Position numbers and translations under genes: made by a program. A stretch of 64,000 nucleotides of DNA from Streptomyces xinghaiensis S187 (GTDB taxonomy: Bacteria; Actinomycetota; Actinomycetes; Streptomycetales; Streptomycetaceae): the NCBI RefSeq assembly GCF_000220705.2, contig NZ_CP023202.1, forward strand, positions 1,922,001-1,986,000, given 5' to 3'. The notes below the pieces were generated by a model, which saw only the letters and a program-made list of their open reading frames with translations, was not told the DNA's origin and made no database searches. Below are positions 16,828 through 24,614 of the stretch, in pieces. Position 1 is the stretch's first letter; the number at the start of each line of letters is the position of its first letter.

Positions 16828-17754
16828 TCAGGCCTTCTCGGCTTCCGCGGCCGGGGCCTCGGCGGGCGCCTCGGCAGCCGGCGCCTCGGCCACGGGGGCC
16901 TCGGCCGGCTTCTCGGCGGCGGGGGCCTCGGCCGGCTTCTCGGCCTCGGCGGCGGCCGGCTGCTCGGCAGCCTTCTTGTCGCCGCCCTCGAGGAGGTCGC
17001 GCTCCCACTCGGCCAGCGGCTCGCCGGCCTTCTCGCCCGGCTTCTGGTCGCCGGTGGCCGCGCCGGAGCGGGCGATGAGGCCCTCGGCGGCGGCGTCGGC
17101 GATCACGCGGGTGAGCAGGGTGACGGAGCGGATCGCGTCGTCGTTGCCCGGGATCTTGTAGTCGACCTCGTCCGGGTCGCAGTTGGTGTCGAGGATCGCG
17201 ACCACCGGGATGTTGAGCTTGCGCGCCTCGCCGACGGCGATGTGCTCCTTCTTGGTGTCCACGATCCAGACGGCGCTGGGCACCTTCTGCATCTCGCGGA
17301 TACCGCCGAGGGTCTTCTCCAGCTTCGCCTTCTCGCGGGAGAGGACGAGCAGTTCCTTCTTGGTGAGGCCGGAGGCGGCCACGTCCTCGAAGTCGATCTG
17401 CTCGAGCTCCTTGAGACGCTGCAGACGCTTGTAGACGGTCGAGAAGTTGGTCAGCATGCCGCCCAGCCAGCGCTGGTTGACATACGGCATGCCGACGCGG
17501 GTCGCCTGCTCCGCGATGGCTTCCTGCGCCTGCTTCTTGGTACCGACGAACATGATGGAGCCGCCGTGCGCGACGGTCTCCTTGACGAACTCGTAGGCGC
17601 GGTCGATGTACGACAGCGACTGGAGCAGGTCGATGATGTAGATGCCGTTGCGCTCGGTGAAGATGAAACGCTTCATCTTCGGGTTCCAGCGACGGGTCTG
17701 GTGCCCGAAGTGGACGCCGCTCTCCAGCAGCTCCCGCATCGTGACGACGGCCAT
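16828..17754 (-). CDS. rpsB: 30S ribosomal protein S2
   Basis: 308 residues. The S2 core is clear (MRELLESGVHFGHQTRRWNP, FVGTKKQAQEAI, PYVNQRWLGGMLTNF, IVDTKKEHIAV). After about residue 250 comes an acidic Ala/Pro/Glu-rich tail built from AEAPA-like repeats, typical of streptomycete S2 and longer than in E. coli (241 residues). ATG at 17754 has AAGGAG upstream. First gene of the rpsB-tsf unit. Confidence 0.97.
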   Translation of the reverse strand: MAVVTMRELLESGVHFGHQTRRWNPKMKRFIFTERNGIYIIDLLQSLSYIDRAYEFVKETVAHGGSIMFVGTKKQAQEAIAEQATRVGMPYVNQRWLGGMLTNFSTVYKRLQRLKELEQIDFEDVAASGLTKKELLVLSREKAKLEKTLGGIREMQKVPSAVWIVDTKKEHIAVGEARKLNIPVVAILDTNCDPDEVDYKIPGNDDAIRSVTLLTRVIADAAAEGLIARSGAATGDQKPGEKAGEPLAEWERDLLEGGDKKAAEQPAAAEAEKPAEAPAAEKPAEAPVAEAPAAEAPAEAPAAEAEKA

Positions 17755-18087
17755 GGCCGTACTCCTTGACATTCTCGGTTCCACCGCGGCCGGGCGGCCG
17801 CCGTGCCTGACGCCCCGGCGCGTCGTGCCGCGGAAAAGCTGCTTCCGAGGACCGAGGGACGCGGCCACCGCGCTGCCTGAGAGGTCTGACGCGACGGTGG
17901 CGGGGCGTGCGAAGTCGATCCGGTCACCCGGATCGCCACCAGAAGTGTACGGGACGGCCGCACCCCCGGACGACACGGACGGGACCGGTCCGGAGGCGGA
18001 ACGCGGGCCCCGGGTCCCGGCACCGGGTTGTCCACAACCGGCCGGTAATCCACAGGTTGGGTCCAAGATCCACGCGGTGGCCGGCGG
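17755..18087. other. Divergent region rpsB / M23 gene
   Basis: 333 bases without a supported gene. On the leftward strand TACACT (17949-17944) is a possible rpsB -10 box, giving a long leader, but no good -35 is seen. The right end holds the three-box TCCAC element at 18028-18073, directly before the M23 gene. Confidence 0.6.
18028..18073 (+). repeat. 46-bp three-box TCCAC element, copy 1
   Basis: Contains TTGTCCACA (18028-18036, a perfect match to the Streptomyces DnaA-box consensus), TAATCCACA (18046-18054) and AAGATCCAC (18065-18073), starting 18 and 19 nt apart. About 36 of 46 positions match copy 2 at 24040-24085, including CAAGATCCAC and TCCACAACCGGC. It ends 14 nt before the M23 start codon, pointing towards that gene. 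Confidence 0.7.
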
Positions 18088-18969
18088 ATGCGGGACCGTC
18101 GCCCCATGCGGAGGAACGAAGCGGCGGGGCACGGGCCACACCGGGCACGGACCGGGCGGCGGGGCCGAGGAGGAGAACGCTTCCGGGTGCTCGCCCGGAG
18201 CACGGAAGGGCGCGCAGACACGGCCCCCGGCCGCCGGGCGCGCTGCTGGCCGGCGGCGGCCTGCGCGCTGCTCGCGGTCTGGCTGCTCGTGTCCCGGCCG
18301 CCCGGCCCCGGGCCCGGCACGGGCGCCGCCTCCGCGTCGCCGTCCCTCGCCACCGCGGAGGCGGCCGGGGAAACGGGCGGGGAAGCGGCCGGGCCCGCCA
18401 CGGGCCGCCCGGACACCCGGCCCCGCCCGGACGACGGGACGGGGCGGCGAGCCGGACCGCGGACGGCCCGGGACCTCACCCGCGGCCCCCGTGCCTGGCC
18501 GGTCGGCGGAACGGACGGCGCCGCCCGTGCGGCCGGCCGGCGGCCGGAGGTCCTGCGGGCCTGGCAGCCGCCACCCTCGCGGTACGCGGCCGGTCACCGC
18601 GGGGTGGACCTGGCCTCCCGCCCGGGCCGGACGGTCCGCGCCGCGGCGCCGGGCCGGGTCTCGTTCGCGGGTGTCGTCGCGGGCCGCGGCGTGGTGTCGG
18701 TGGAACTGGACGGCACGGGCGAGCCCCCGCTGCGTATCACCTACCAGCCGGTGACGGCGGAGGTGGAGAGGGGGGACCGGGTGACGGCCGGACAGCCGGT
18801 CGGGGTGCTGGACCGGGGGTCGTTCCACTGCCGGACCGCCTGCCTCCACTGGGGCCTGCTGCGCGGAGAGGAGTATCTGGATCCGCTGTCGCTGCTGCCG
18901 GGCTGGATACTGCGCGGCGCCCCGTCCCGCCTGCTGCCGGTCTTCGGCGTACCCGAACCCGATGTCTGA
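18088..18969 (+). CDS. Secreted or membrane-anchored M23 peptidase-like protein
   Basis: 293 residues: an Arg-rich cytosolic N-terminus of about 50 residues, one membrane/signal segment (WPAAACALLAVWLLV), a Pro/Ala/Gly-rich linker, then a C-terminal M23 (LytM-like) beta fold. The zinc pair HxxxD is in GHRGVDLASRPG. The second motif, normally HxH, reads CLHWG, so one His is replaced by Cys; activity is therefore uncertain. RTACLHWGLLRGEEYLDPL closes the domain as in other streptomycete M23 proteins next to rpsB. Start is ATG 18088 or ATG 18106. Confidence 0.85.
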   Translation: MRDRRPMRRNEAAGHGPHRARTGRRGRGGERFRVLARSTEGRADTAPGRRARCWPAAACALLAVWLLVSRPPGPGPGTGAASASPSLATAEAAGETGGEAAGPATGRPDTRPRPDDGTGRRAGPRTARDLTRGPRAWPVGGTDGAARAAGRRPEVLRAWQPPPSRYAAGHRGVDLASRPGRTVRAAAPGRVSFAGVVAGRGVVSVELDGTGEPPLRITYQPVTAEVERGDRVTAGQPVGVLDRGSFHCRTACLHWGLLRGEEYLDPLSLLPGWILRGAPSRLLPVFGVPEPDV

Positions 18970-19028
18970 ACACCGGGCGGGCGGTGGCCGGTCGACGGCC
19001 GGGGCCGGGGCGGGCGTCGCGGCGCCGC

Positions 19029-19085
19029 GGTGCGCCGCGGTGCGGTGCGGTGCGGTGCGCGGTGCGGTGGAGTTCGGTGCGGTGG
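19029..19085. repeat. Short GGTGC-type tandem repeat
   Basis: The gap between the M23 gene and the TetR gene contains about ten near-tandem copies of a GGTGC/GTGCG pentamer. Its sits downstream of both convergent genes. A simple-sequence tract like this is prone to slippage and may vary between strains. Confidence 0.6.
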
Positions 19086-19094
19086 GACGCCGGG

Positions 19095-19679
19095 TCAGCC
19101 GCCCCGTACGCCCCGCAGCGCCATGGCCACCGCTGCCTCCGTGATCTCCTCCGGGCTCTCCGCCGCCCCGAGTTCGGTCCGGCGGACGGCCGCGTCCACG
19201 ACTCCCTGCAGAAGCATGGCCGCGAGCCGTGGCTGCCGGTGTCCGAGGTGGCCGAGGGTCTCCACGACGAGCGCGATCAGGCCTCCGTGCGCGGCCCGGA
19301 TCTTCTCCCGCGCCCCGGCGTCCAGCTCCCCGGCGGAGATGGCCACCACCGCCCGGTGGCGCCGGTCCCCGGCCAGAGCCAGTTGCCGCCGCACATAGGC
19401 CTCGATCTTCTCCTCGGGCGTGCCGGCCACGGCCATGGCCGCCTCGACCTCCGCGGCCCACACCGGGAAGTCGACAGCGCACAGCTCCTCGACGACGGCC
19501 GCCCTGGAGCGGAAGTACTCATAGACGGAGGAGCGCGCCAGTCCGGTGCGCTCGGCGAGGGCGGGGAAGGTCAGTGCCTCCGTTCCGCCCTCGGACAACA
19601 GGGATCGGGCGGCGTCGAGCAGGGCGCCGCGCTGCATGGTCCGGTGCTCGGCCACGGAGGCCGCTCGAATCCTTGGCAC
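19095..19679 (-). CDS. TetR-family transcriptional regulator
   Basis: 194 residues. The N-terminal DNA-binding domain is typical: LLDAARSLLSEGGTEALTF, then ALAERTGLARSSVYEYFRSR as helix-turn-helix near residues 40-60. The ligand-binding part is Ala/Arg-rich without a recognised ligand signature. GTG start at 19679. It sits just downstream of whiG on the same strand, 70 nt away, and may be read from its own promoter. Target unknown. Confidence 0.88.
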   Translation of the reverse strand: MPRIRAASVAEHRTMQRGALLDAARSLLSEGGTEALTFPALAERTGLARSSVYEYFRSRAAVVEELCAVDFPVWAAEVEAAMAVAGTPEEKIEAYVRRQLALAGDRRHRAVVAISAGELDAGAREKIRAAHGGLIALVVETLGHLGHRQPRLAAMLLQGVVDAAVRRTELGAAESPEEITEAAVAMALRGVRGG

Positions 19680-19749
19680 CCGTCCACTCTACGGACGAGC
19701 ACCCGCCGACGGCGAGCGCCCGGGCAACAGAGCCCTCCGCGGGCGGGGG

Positions 19750-20586
19750 TCAGCGCCCGACATCGGCCAGTTTGGCCCGCAGCTGGAGAACGGACTTGGT
19801 GTGGATCTGGCTCACCCGGCTCTCCGTGACGCCGAGGACCTGGCCGATCTCGGCGAGGGTCAGCCCTTCGTAGTAGTAGAGAGTGACCACGGTCTTCTCC
19901 CGCTCCGGGAGGGTGTTGATGGCCCGGGCCAGCAGCCTCCGCAGCTCGCGGTCCTCGGCGACCTCCTCGGGGTCGTCCGCCGCGGTGTCCTCCAGCTTGT
20001 CCATCAGACTGAGCCGGTCGCCGCCCTCGCCGCCGGAGTGCAGCAACTCCTCCAGGGCCACCACATTGGCCAGGGAGAGCTGGCTGAAGACCTGATGCAG
20101 CTCCTCTGTGGAGATCCCCATCTCCTCGGCGACCTCGGCCTCGGTGGGGGTCCGCCGCAGGGCGGCCTCCAGCGTGGCGTAGGCCCGCTCGACGGCTCGG
20201 GCCTTCTGCCGCACCGAGCGGGGGATCCAGTCCAGCGCACGCAGTTCGTCGATCATCGCTCCGCGGATGCGGGTGATCGCGTAGGTCTCGAACTTGATGG
20301 ACCGCCCGGGGTCGAACTTCTCGATGGCGTCGATGAGCCCGAAGACGCCGGAGGACACGAAGTCGGCCTGGTCGACGTTGGGCGGCAGGCCCACGCTCAC
20401 CCGCCCGGCCACGTACTTCACCAGGGGCGAGTAGTGCAGGATCAGCTGTTCCCGCAGCCGGCTGTCAGCCGTGTCCTTGTACGACCGCCAGAGCTCGTCG
20501 AGCGACGAGGGGGCGGCGGGGCGCACGCTGCCGCGGGCGGCGGGTGGCACTGCCGCGCGGTCAGACCCGGAGGTGTGCTGGGGCAT
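19750..20586 (-). CDS. whiG: RNA polymerase sigma factor WhiG
   Basis: 278 residues of the FliA/WhiG group. Region 2 is visible in LILHYSPLVKYVAGRVSVGL to YAITRIRGAMIDELRALDWI, and region 4 in LPEREKTVVTLYYYEGLTLA followed by EIGQVLGVTESRVSQIHTKS. In Streptomyces WhiG starts the sporulation programme (whiH, whiI) and is held inactive by the anti-sigma RsiG with c-di-GMP. The ATG at 20586 has AAGG upstream. It is preceded by dprA on the same strand with a 250-nt gap that should hold its promoter. Confidence 0.95.
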   Translation of the reverse strand: MPQHTSGSDRAAVPPAARGSVRPAAPSSLDELWRSYKDTADSRLREQLILHYSPLVKYVAGRVSVGLPPNVDQADFVSSGVFGLIDAIEKFDPGRSIKFETYAITRIRGAMIDELRALDWIPRSVRQKARAVERAYATLEAALRRTPTEAEVAEEMGISTEELHQVFSQLSLANVVALEELLHSGGEGGDRLSLMDKLEDTAADDPEEVAEDRELRRLLARAINTLPEREKTVVTLYYYEGLTLAEIGQVLGVTESRVSQIHTKSVLQLRAKLADVGR

Positions 20587-20656
20587 TCGTCGCCTTGAGC
20601 CGTTCTGCCGTCAGGGTGAAATCGTCGGTCGGAGCCAGGACTCCCGTAAGCGTAGC

Positions 20657-20672
20657 GTGACCACCCGGTAGC
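20657..20672 (-). promoter_or_regulatory. Possible BldD-like half-site pair upstream of whiG
   Basis: TGAC-CACCCG-GTAG lies about 70 nt upstream of the whiG start, within an area containing TACGCT-like -10 sequence on the leftward strand. BldD represses whiG in S. coelicolor and binds imperfect TNAC...GTNA repeats. The match is partial, so this is a weak inference. Confidence 0.25.
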
Positions 20673-20837
20673 AGTGTGCGAAGGACTGCGGGTATCTCAT
20701 GCGCAGATACGTTCCGCTGACCGCACCGCGGAGTTACGCCCGTCGAGTGGCGCGTGGGACGCGTGCGATGGGCGTGGTGCTCCGGTGTGAAGACGGGCCC
20801 GGCGGCGGACCGCTACCCGTCACCCGGTCGCAGCAGG

Positions 20838-22007
20838 TCAGAGGGGGTCTTCCGGACGGAGCGCAGGACCGCCGGCCGGGCGGGCCAGGCGCCATCGGTC
20901 GCCGTGCCGTTCGACGAATCCCAGCGAGAGCAATTCGTACAGCCGTGCTCTCGCCTCGTCGCCGTCCGTGCCCGCTTCCCGCGCGATCTCCCGCGTGTCC
21001 GCCTCGCGCCGGGCCGGCAGGGCGTCGAGCACCCGGGCCGTGAGCGGTGCCAGCAGATCCCGGGCGACCACCGGGCCGTTCCGGCCGGGGGCCAGCTCCC
21101 CGATGCCGCCGACGAGCTCGATCACCTCATCCGCGTCGGTGACCAGAGTGGCCTCCCCGCGCAGGAGTTCGTGGACTCCCGCGGACAGACCGGAGGTCAC
21201 GGGGCCGGGCACGCCGGCGGACAGCCGGCCCAGCCGCTGGGCCCGGCGGGCGGTGACGAGCGATCCGCTGCGGTACTCCGCCTCCACGACCACCGTGCCG
21301 CGGGTGAGCGCGGCGATGACCCGGTTGCGCTGGAGGAAGCGGCTTCGAGTCGGGTGCCCGCCCGGCGGGAGTTCGGCCACCAGCAGGCCCTGATCGGCGA
21401 TGCGCCGCAGCAGCTCGGTGTGGCCGCGCGGGTAGGCACGGTCCACTCCGCAGGCGAGGACCGCGACGGTGGCGCCGCCCGCGGCCAGCGCCCCGCGGTG
21501 CGCCGCGCCGTCGATCCCGTAGGCCGCGCCGGAGACCACCACCCAGCCCCGCTCCGCGAGACCGGCGCCGAGGGCGGTGGCCGCGTGCGCGCCGTAGTCC
21601 GTGCACGCCCGGGCCCCGACGACGGCCACCGACCGCAGCGCCCAGAGCCGCAGGGACGGTCTTCCGCGCACCCAGAGACCGAGGGGGCGGGCATCGCCCA
21701 GATCGTCCAGCTGTCCGGGCCACTCCTGGTCTCCCGGGCAGACGAACCGGATACCGGCGGCCTCCGCGGCGCGGAGCGCCGCCTCCGGATCGGCCCCGGC
21801 CGCCCGGGCCCGGTAGCCGGCCATCCGCTCCTCGCTGACCTCGGACGGTGCCCGGCCCCTCCCGAGGAAGAGCCGCAGCAGAGCGACTGGTCCCCGCTCC
21901 CGGAGCCACCGCCCGGCCAGTTCGTCGCCCGGTTCCACGATCCGGGTGAGGGCCGCCCGCGCCCGGCGCTCCCGCTCCGCGGCGTCCGCGGCCGGACCGC
22001 CCGTCAT
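20838..22007 (-). CDS. dprA: DNA-processing protein DprA
   Basis: 389 residues. The Rossmann-like DprA core is clear: SVAVVGARACTDYG, VVSGAAYGIDGAAHRGAL, VAVLACGVDRAYPRGH, LLVAELPPGGHP, FLQRNRVIAALTRGTVVVEA, GSLVTARRAQRLGR. A C-terminal winged-helix-like part follows. DprA loads RecA on single-stranded DNA in transformable bacteria; its job in Streptomyces is not established. The start ATG overlaps the comM stop as ATGA, showing translational coupling. Confidence 0.95.
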   Translation of the reverse strand: MTGGPAADAAERERRARAALTRIVEPGDELAGRWLRERGPVALLRLFLGRGRAPSEVSEERMAGYRARAAGADPEAALRAAEAAGIRFVCPGDQEWPGQLDDLGDARPLGLWVRGRPSLRLWALRSVAVVGARACTDYGAHAATALGAGLAERGWVVVSGAAYGIDGAAHRGALAAGGATVAVLACGVDRAYPRGHTELLRRIADQGLLVAELPPGGHPTRSRFLQRNRVIAALTRGTVVVEAEYRSGSLVTARRAQRLGRLSAGVPGPVTSGLSAGVHELLRGEATLVTDADEVIELVGGIGELAPGRNGPVVARDLLAPLTARVLDALPARREADTREIAREAGTDGDEARARLYELLSLGFVERHGDRWRLARPAGGPALRPEDPL

Positions 22008-23626
22008 ACCGGCTCCCCGACCGGTACCGCTCCCCGGCTGACGCCGGTGCGCAGCTGGAGAGCCAGGGCCACGTCGGCGGCCGCGGGCCGGTCGTGGCCC
22101 GCGAGATCGGCGACCGTCCACGCCACCCGGAGCACCCGGTCCAGACCGCGCGCGGTGAGCAGCCCCCGCTCCATGTCCCGTTCCGCCTCCCGCAGCGCGC
22201 CGGACTCCGGCCGCCACCGGGTGCGCAGCTCGTGTCCCGGCACCTCGCCGTTGAGCCGCCACGGGCTCTCGGCCAGCCGGGCCGAGGCCCGTTCCCGGGC
22301 CTGGAGCACCCGCCCGGCCACCACCGCGGTGGGCTCGCCGCCCGCCGCCCCCTCCAGAAGGGCCCGTCTCCCCACCGGCTCGACGCCGACCCGGAGGTCC
22401 ACCCGGTCCATCAACGGGCCGGAGAGCCTCGCCTGGTACCGCCGGACGACGGCGGGCGGGCACTCGCAGCCCGCCCCGGACAGCGAGTGCCTGCCACAGG
22501 GGCACGGGTTGGCCGCGAGGACGAGCAGGAAGCGGGCCGGCAGCCGTACGACACCCGCGCTGCGGGCCACCACGACGTGCCCGGACTCCAGCGGCTGCCG
22601 CAGGGCGTCCAGCACCCGGCCGCTGAACTCGGCGGCCTCGTCCAGGAAGAGGACGCCGCGGTGGGCGAGGGTCACGGCCCCCGGCCTCGGCAGGCCGTTG
22701 CCGCCGCCGACCAGCGACGGCATGGTCGCGGAGTGGTGCGGCGCGCAGTAGGGGGGTGTGTCGATCAGCGGCTTGCCGGGCGGGAGGACGCCCGCCACCG
22801 AGTGCACGGCCGTCACCTCCAGGGACTCCCGCCGGGTCAGCGGCGGAAGCAGCGCGGGAAGCCGCTCGGCCAGCATCGTCTTGCCTGCTCCCGGAGGACC
22901 TTTCAGATAGAGGTGGTGCCCGCCGGCGGCGGCCACCTCCAGCGCCGTCCGGGCGGCCCGCTGGCCGGCGACGTCGGCGAGATCCGGCAGCGGGCCGCCG
23001 CCGTCCGCCGGCCGGGAGGCCAGCCCGGCGGCCGCACCCGAGCCCGGGAGGGCGAGCCCGGCGAGCATCGGGTCCGGACGCCCGGCCTCCCGGGGCTCCT
23101 CCTCGGGAACGGCCTCACCGGCCAGCACGGCGATCAGCTGCCGCAGGCTGCGCACCCCGAGGACGGCGACCCCGGGCACCAGGGCCGCCTCGGCCGCCGT
23201 CTGCTCCGGGACCACCACCTGCTCGTAACCGGCCTCCGCCGCGGCCAGCACGGCAGGAAGCACGCCCCGGACCGGGCGCACCCGCCCGTCGAGACCGAGC
23301 TCGCCGATCATCATCAGATCCGCGATCCGCCGCGGATCGATCCGCTCCGCCGCGCCCAGAACGGCGCAGGCCACGGCCAGGTCGAAGCCGCTGCCGCTCT
23401 TCGGGACGGAGGCCGGGCTGAGCCCGACCGTGAGCTTCTTCTGCGGCCACTCGGCGCCGGAGTTGACCACGGCGGCCCGGACCCGGTCCCGGCTCTCCAC
23501 CAGGCTCTTGTCCGGCAGCCCGACGAGGGTGAAGGCGGCGATCCCGGGTTCGAGGTCCGCCTGCACCTCGACCACCACGCCCTCGATCCCGGCCAGCGCC
23601 ACCGAGCAGGTGCGCGCGAACCCCAT
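22004..23626 (-). CDS. comM: Mg-chelatase-like AAA+ helicase ComM (YifB)
   Basis: 540 residues. An N-terminal Lon-protease-like domain (SVALAGIEGVVVEVQADLEP, GLPDKSLVESRDRVRAAV) is followed by an AAA+ module: Walker A KGPPGAGKTMLAERL, Walker B RGVLFLDEAAEF, and a zinc-like Cys cluster (NPCPCGRHSLSGAGCECPP). In naturally competent bacteria ComM is a branch-migration helicase for transformation. The ATG at 23626 overlaps the yraN stop as TGATG. The unit is yraN-comM-dprA. Confidence 0.95.
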   Translation of the reverse strand: MGFARTCSVALAGIEGVVVEVQADLEPGIAAFTLVGLPDKSLVESRDRVRAAVVNSGAEWPQKKLTVGLSPASVPKSGSGFDLAVACAVLGAAERIDPRRIADLMMIGELGLDGRVRPVRGVLPAVLAAAEAGYEQVVVPEQTAAEAALVPGVAVLGVRSLRQLIAVLAGEAVPEEEPREAGRPDPMLAGLALPGSGAAAGLASRPADGGGPLPDLADVAGQRAARTALEVAAAGGHHLYLKGPPGAGKTMLAERLPALLPPLTRRESLEVTAVHSVAGVLPPGKPLIDTPPYCAPHHSATMPSLVGGGNGLPRPGAVTLAHRGVLFLDEAAEFSGRVLDALRQPLESGHVVVARSAGVVRLPARFLLVLAANPCPCGRHSLSGAGCECPPAVVRRYQARLSGPLMDRVDLRVGVEPVGRRALLEGAAGGEPTAVVAGRVLQARERASARLAESPWRLNGEVPGHELRTRWRPESGALREAERDMERGLLTARGLDRVLRVAWTVADLAGHDRPAAADVALALQLRTGVSRGAVPVGEPV

Positions 23627-23994
23627 CAGGCCACCCCCCGCGCATGCTCGACCACGGGTGCACCGCGCCCCGGCAGCAGGACACCCACCAGGTCGATCCG
23701 GACCCCTCCGGGCGGCGGCTGCGGCGCCGGCCAGCGCTCCAGCAGCCATCGCGCCGCGAGCCGTCGCAGCCGCGCCGCCTTGCGGACCGGTACGCCCGCC
23801 ATGGGGTGCTCGCGGCCACCGGCCCTTCGGGTCTTGACCTCGCAGATCACCAGGGCGTCGCCGTCCCGGGCGACGATGTCGATCTCGCCCTCGCGGCAGC
23901 GCCAGTTGCGCTCCAGCACCGTCATGCCGGCATCGGCCAGCCGTCGGGCCGCCAGGTCTTCTCCGTAGCGGCCGAGCGCTCCTCGCGCGTTCAT
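23626..23994 (-). CDS. YraN/UPF0102 nuclease-fold protein
   Basis: 122 residues of the UPF0102 family, a PD-(D/E)XK-like fold. The pattern GRYGEDLAARRLADAGMTVL, NWRCREGEIDIVARDGDALV, ICEVKTRR contains the E, D, ExK nuclease residues. GGAGGTGG 7 nt before ATG 23994 decides this start over an in-frame one at 24036. It heads yraN-comM-dprA, whose promoter area contains the 46-bp TCCAC element and an 18-bp palindrome. Confidence 0.92.
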   Translation of the reverse strand: MNARGALGRYGEDLAARRLADAGMTVLERNWRCREGEIDIVARDGDALVICEVKTRRAGGREHPMAGVPVRKAARLRRLAARWLLERWPAPQPPPGGVRIDLVGVLLPGRGAPVVEHARGVA

Positions 23995-24039
23995 CGGCAC
24001 CACCTCCGGGACCGACTGTCCCGGAACCGGAAGCATGAA

Positions 24040-24085
24040 GTGGATCTTGGTCTGGAACGGTGGACTACTCGCCGGTTGTGGAAAA
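24040..24085 (-). repeat. 46-bp three-box TCCAC element, copy 2
   Basis: Read on the leftward strand: TTTTCCACA (24085-24077), TAGTCCACC (24067-24059) and CAAGATCCAC (24049-24040), with exactly the same spacing as copy 1 at 18028-18073. The element points towards yraN and ends 45 nt before its ATG. See copy 1 for the alignment. Confidence 0.7.
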
Positions 24086-24089
24086 CTCG

Positions 24090-24107
24090 CTCACTCGTAC
24101 GGGTGAG
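24090..24107. promoter_or_regulatory. 18-bp near-palindrome, copy 1
   Basis: CTCACTCGTACGGGTGAG is self-complementary except for one T/G pair. It lies 4 nt upstream of the TCCAC element and 95 nt before yraN. The same motif with one base change is at 50730-50747. Likely a repressor or activator operator; I do not recognise the factor. Confidence 0.6.
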
Positions 24108-24251
24108 CCGAGGGCCTCAGCGGGCCGCCACCGCACACACGGACCCCGGACTCCGGCCCCGCCCCCGCAGCACCGGAGCCCGCGGCGCCTGGTCCCCGCG
24201 ACACCGCGGCACCCGCGCCGAGCCCCGGGGCCCGCCGCCACCGGCCCGCCC

Positions 24252-24575
24252 TCACCGGTTGAAGCCGGACTCGTCCGGCAGTTCGAGGTCGCTCTTGTTG
24301 AGCTCCTCGATGTTCACGTCCTTGAAGGTCAGCACCCGGACCTGCTTCACGAACCGGGCGGGCCGGTACATGTCCCACACCCAGGCGTCCGCCATGGAGA
24401 TCTCGAAGAAGACCTCCCCCTGCACCGAGTGCACCTGCATCTCGTAGGCGTTCGTCAGATAGAAACGCCGCTCGGTCTCGATCACGTACTTGAACAGGCC
24501 GACGACGTCGCGGTACTCCCGGTAGAGCTTCAGCTCCATCTCGGTCTCGTACTTTTCGAGGTCTTCGGCGCTCAT
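24252..24575 (-). CDS. DUF2469 protein
   Basis: 107 residues, acidic, conserved throughout actinobacteria (MSAEDLEKYETEMELKLYRE, FKYVIETERRFYLTNAYEMQ, FFEISMADAWVWDMYRPARF). No catalytic motif is apparent and no function is established as far as I know. AAGGGGACC precedes the ATG. It follows the NUDIX gene by 39 nt and probably belongs to the sipZ transcript. Confidence 0.93.
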   Translation of the reverse strand: MSAEDLEKYETEMELKLYREYRDVVGLFKYVIETERRFYLTNAYEMQVHSVQGEVFFEISMADAWVWDMYRPARFVKQVRVLTFKDVNIEELNKSDLELPDESGFNR

Positions 24576-24614
24576 GACATGGTCCCCTTCAGCCGGGCGT
24601 CCCCCTATTGTGCG

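Noticed and set aside
16828..19482. A very long leftward reading frame extending far upstream of rpsB
   Set aside because: Only the part from ATG 17754 encodes S2 and has a ribosome binding site. The upstream part is Arg/Pro-rich and lies antisense to the M23 gene.
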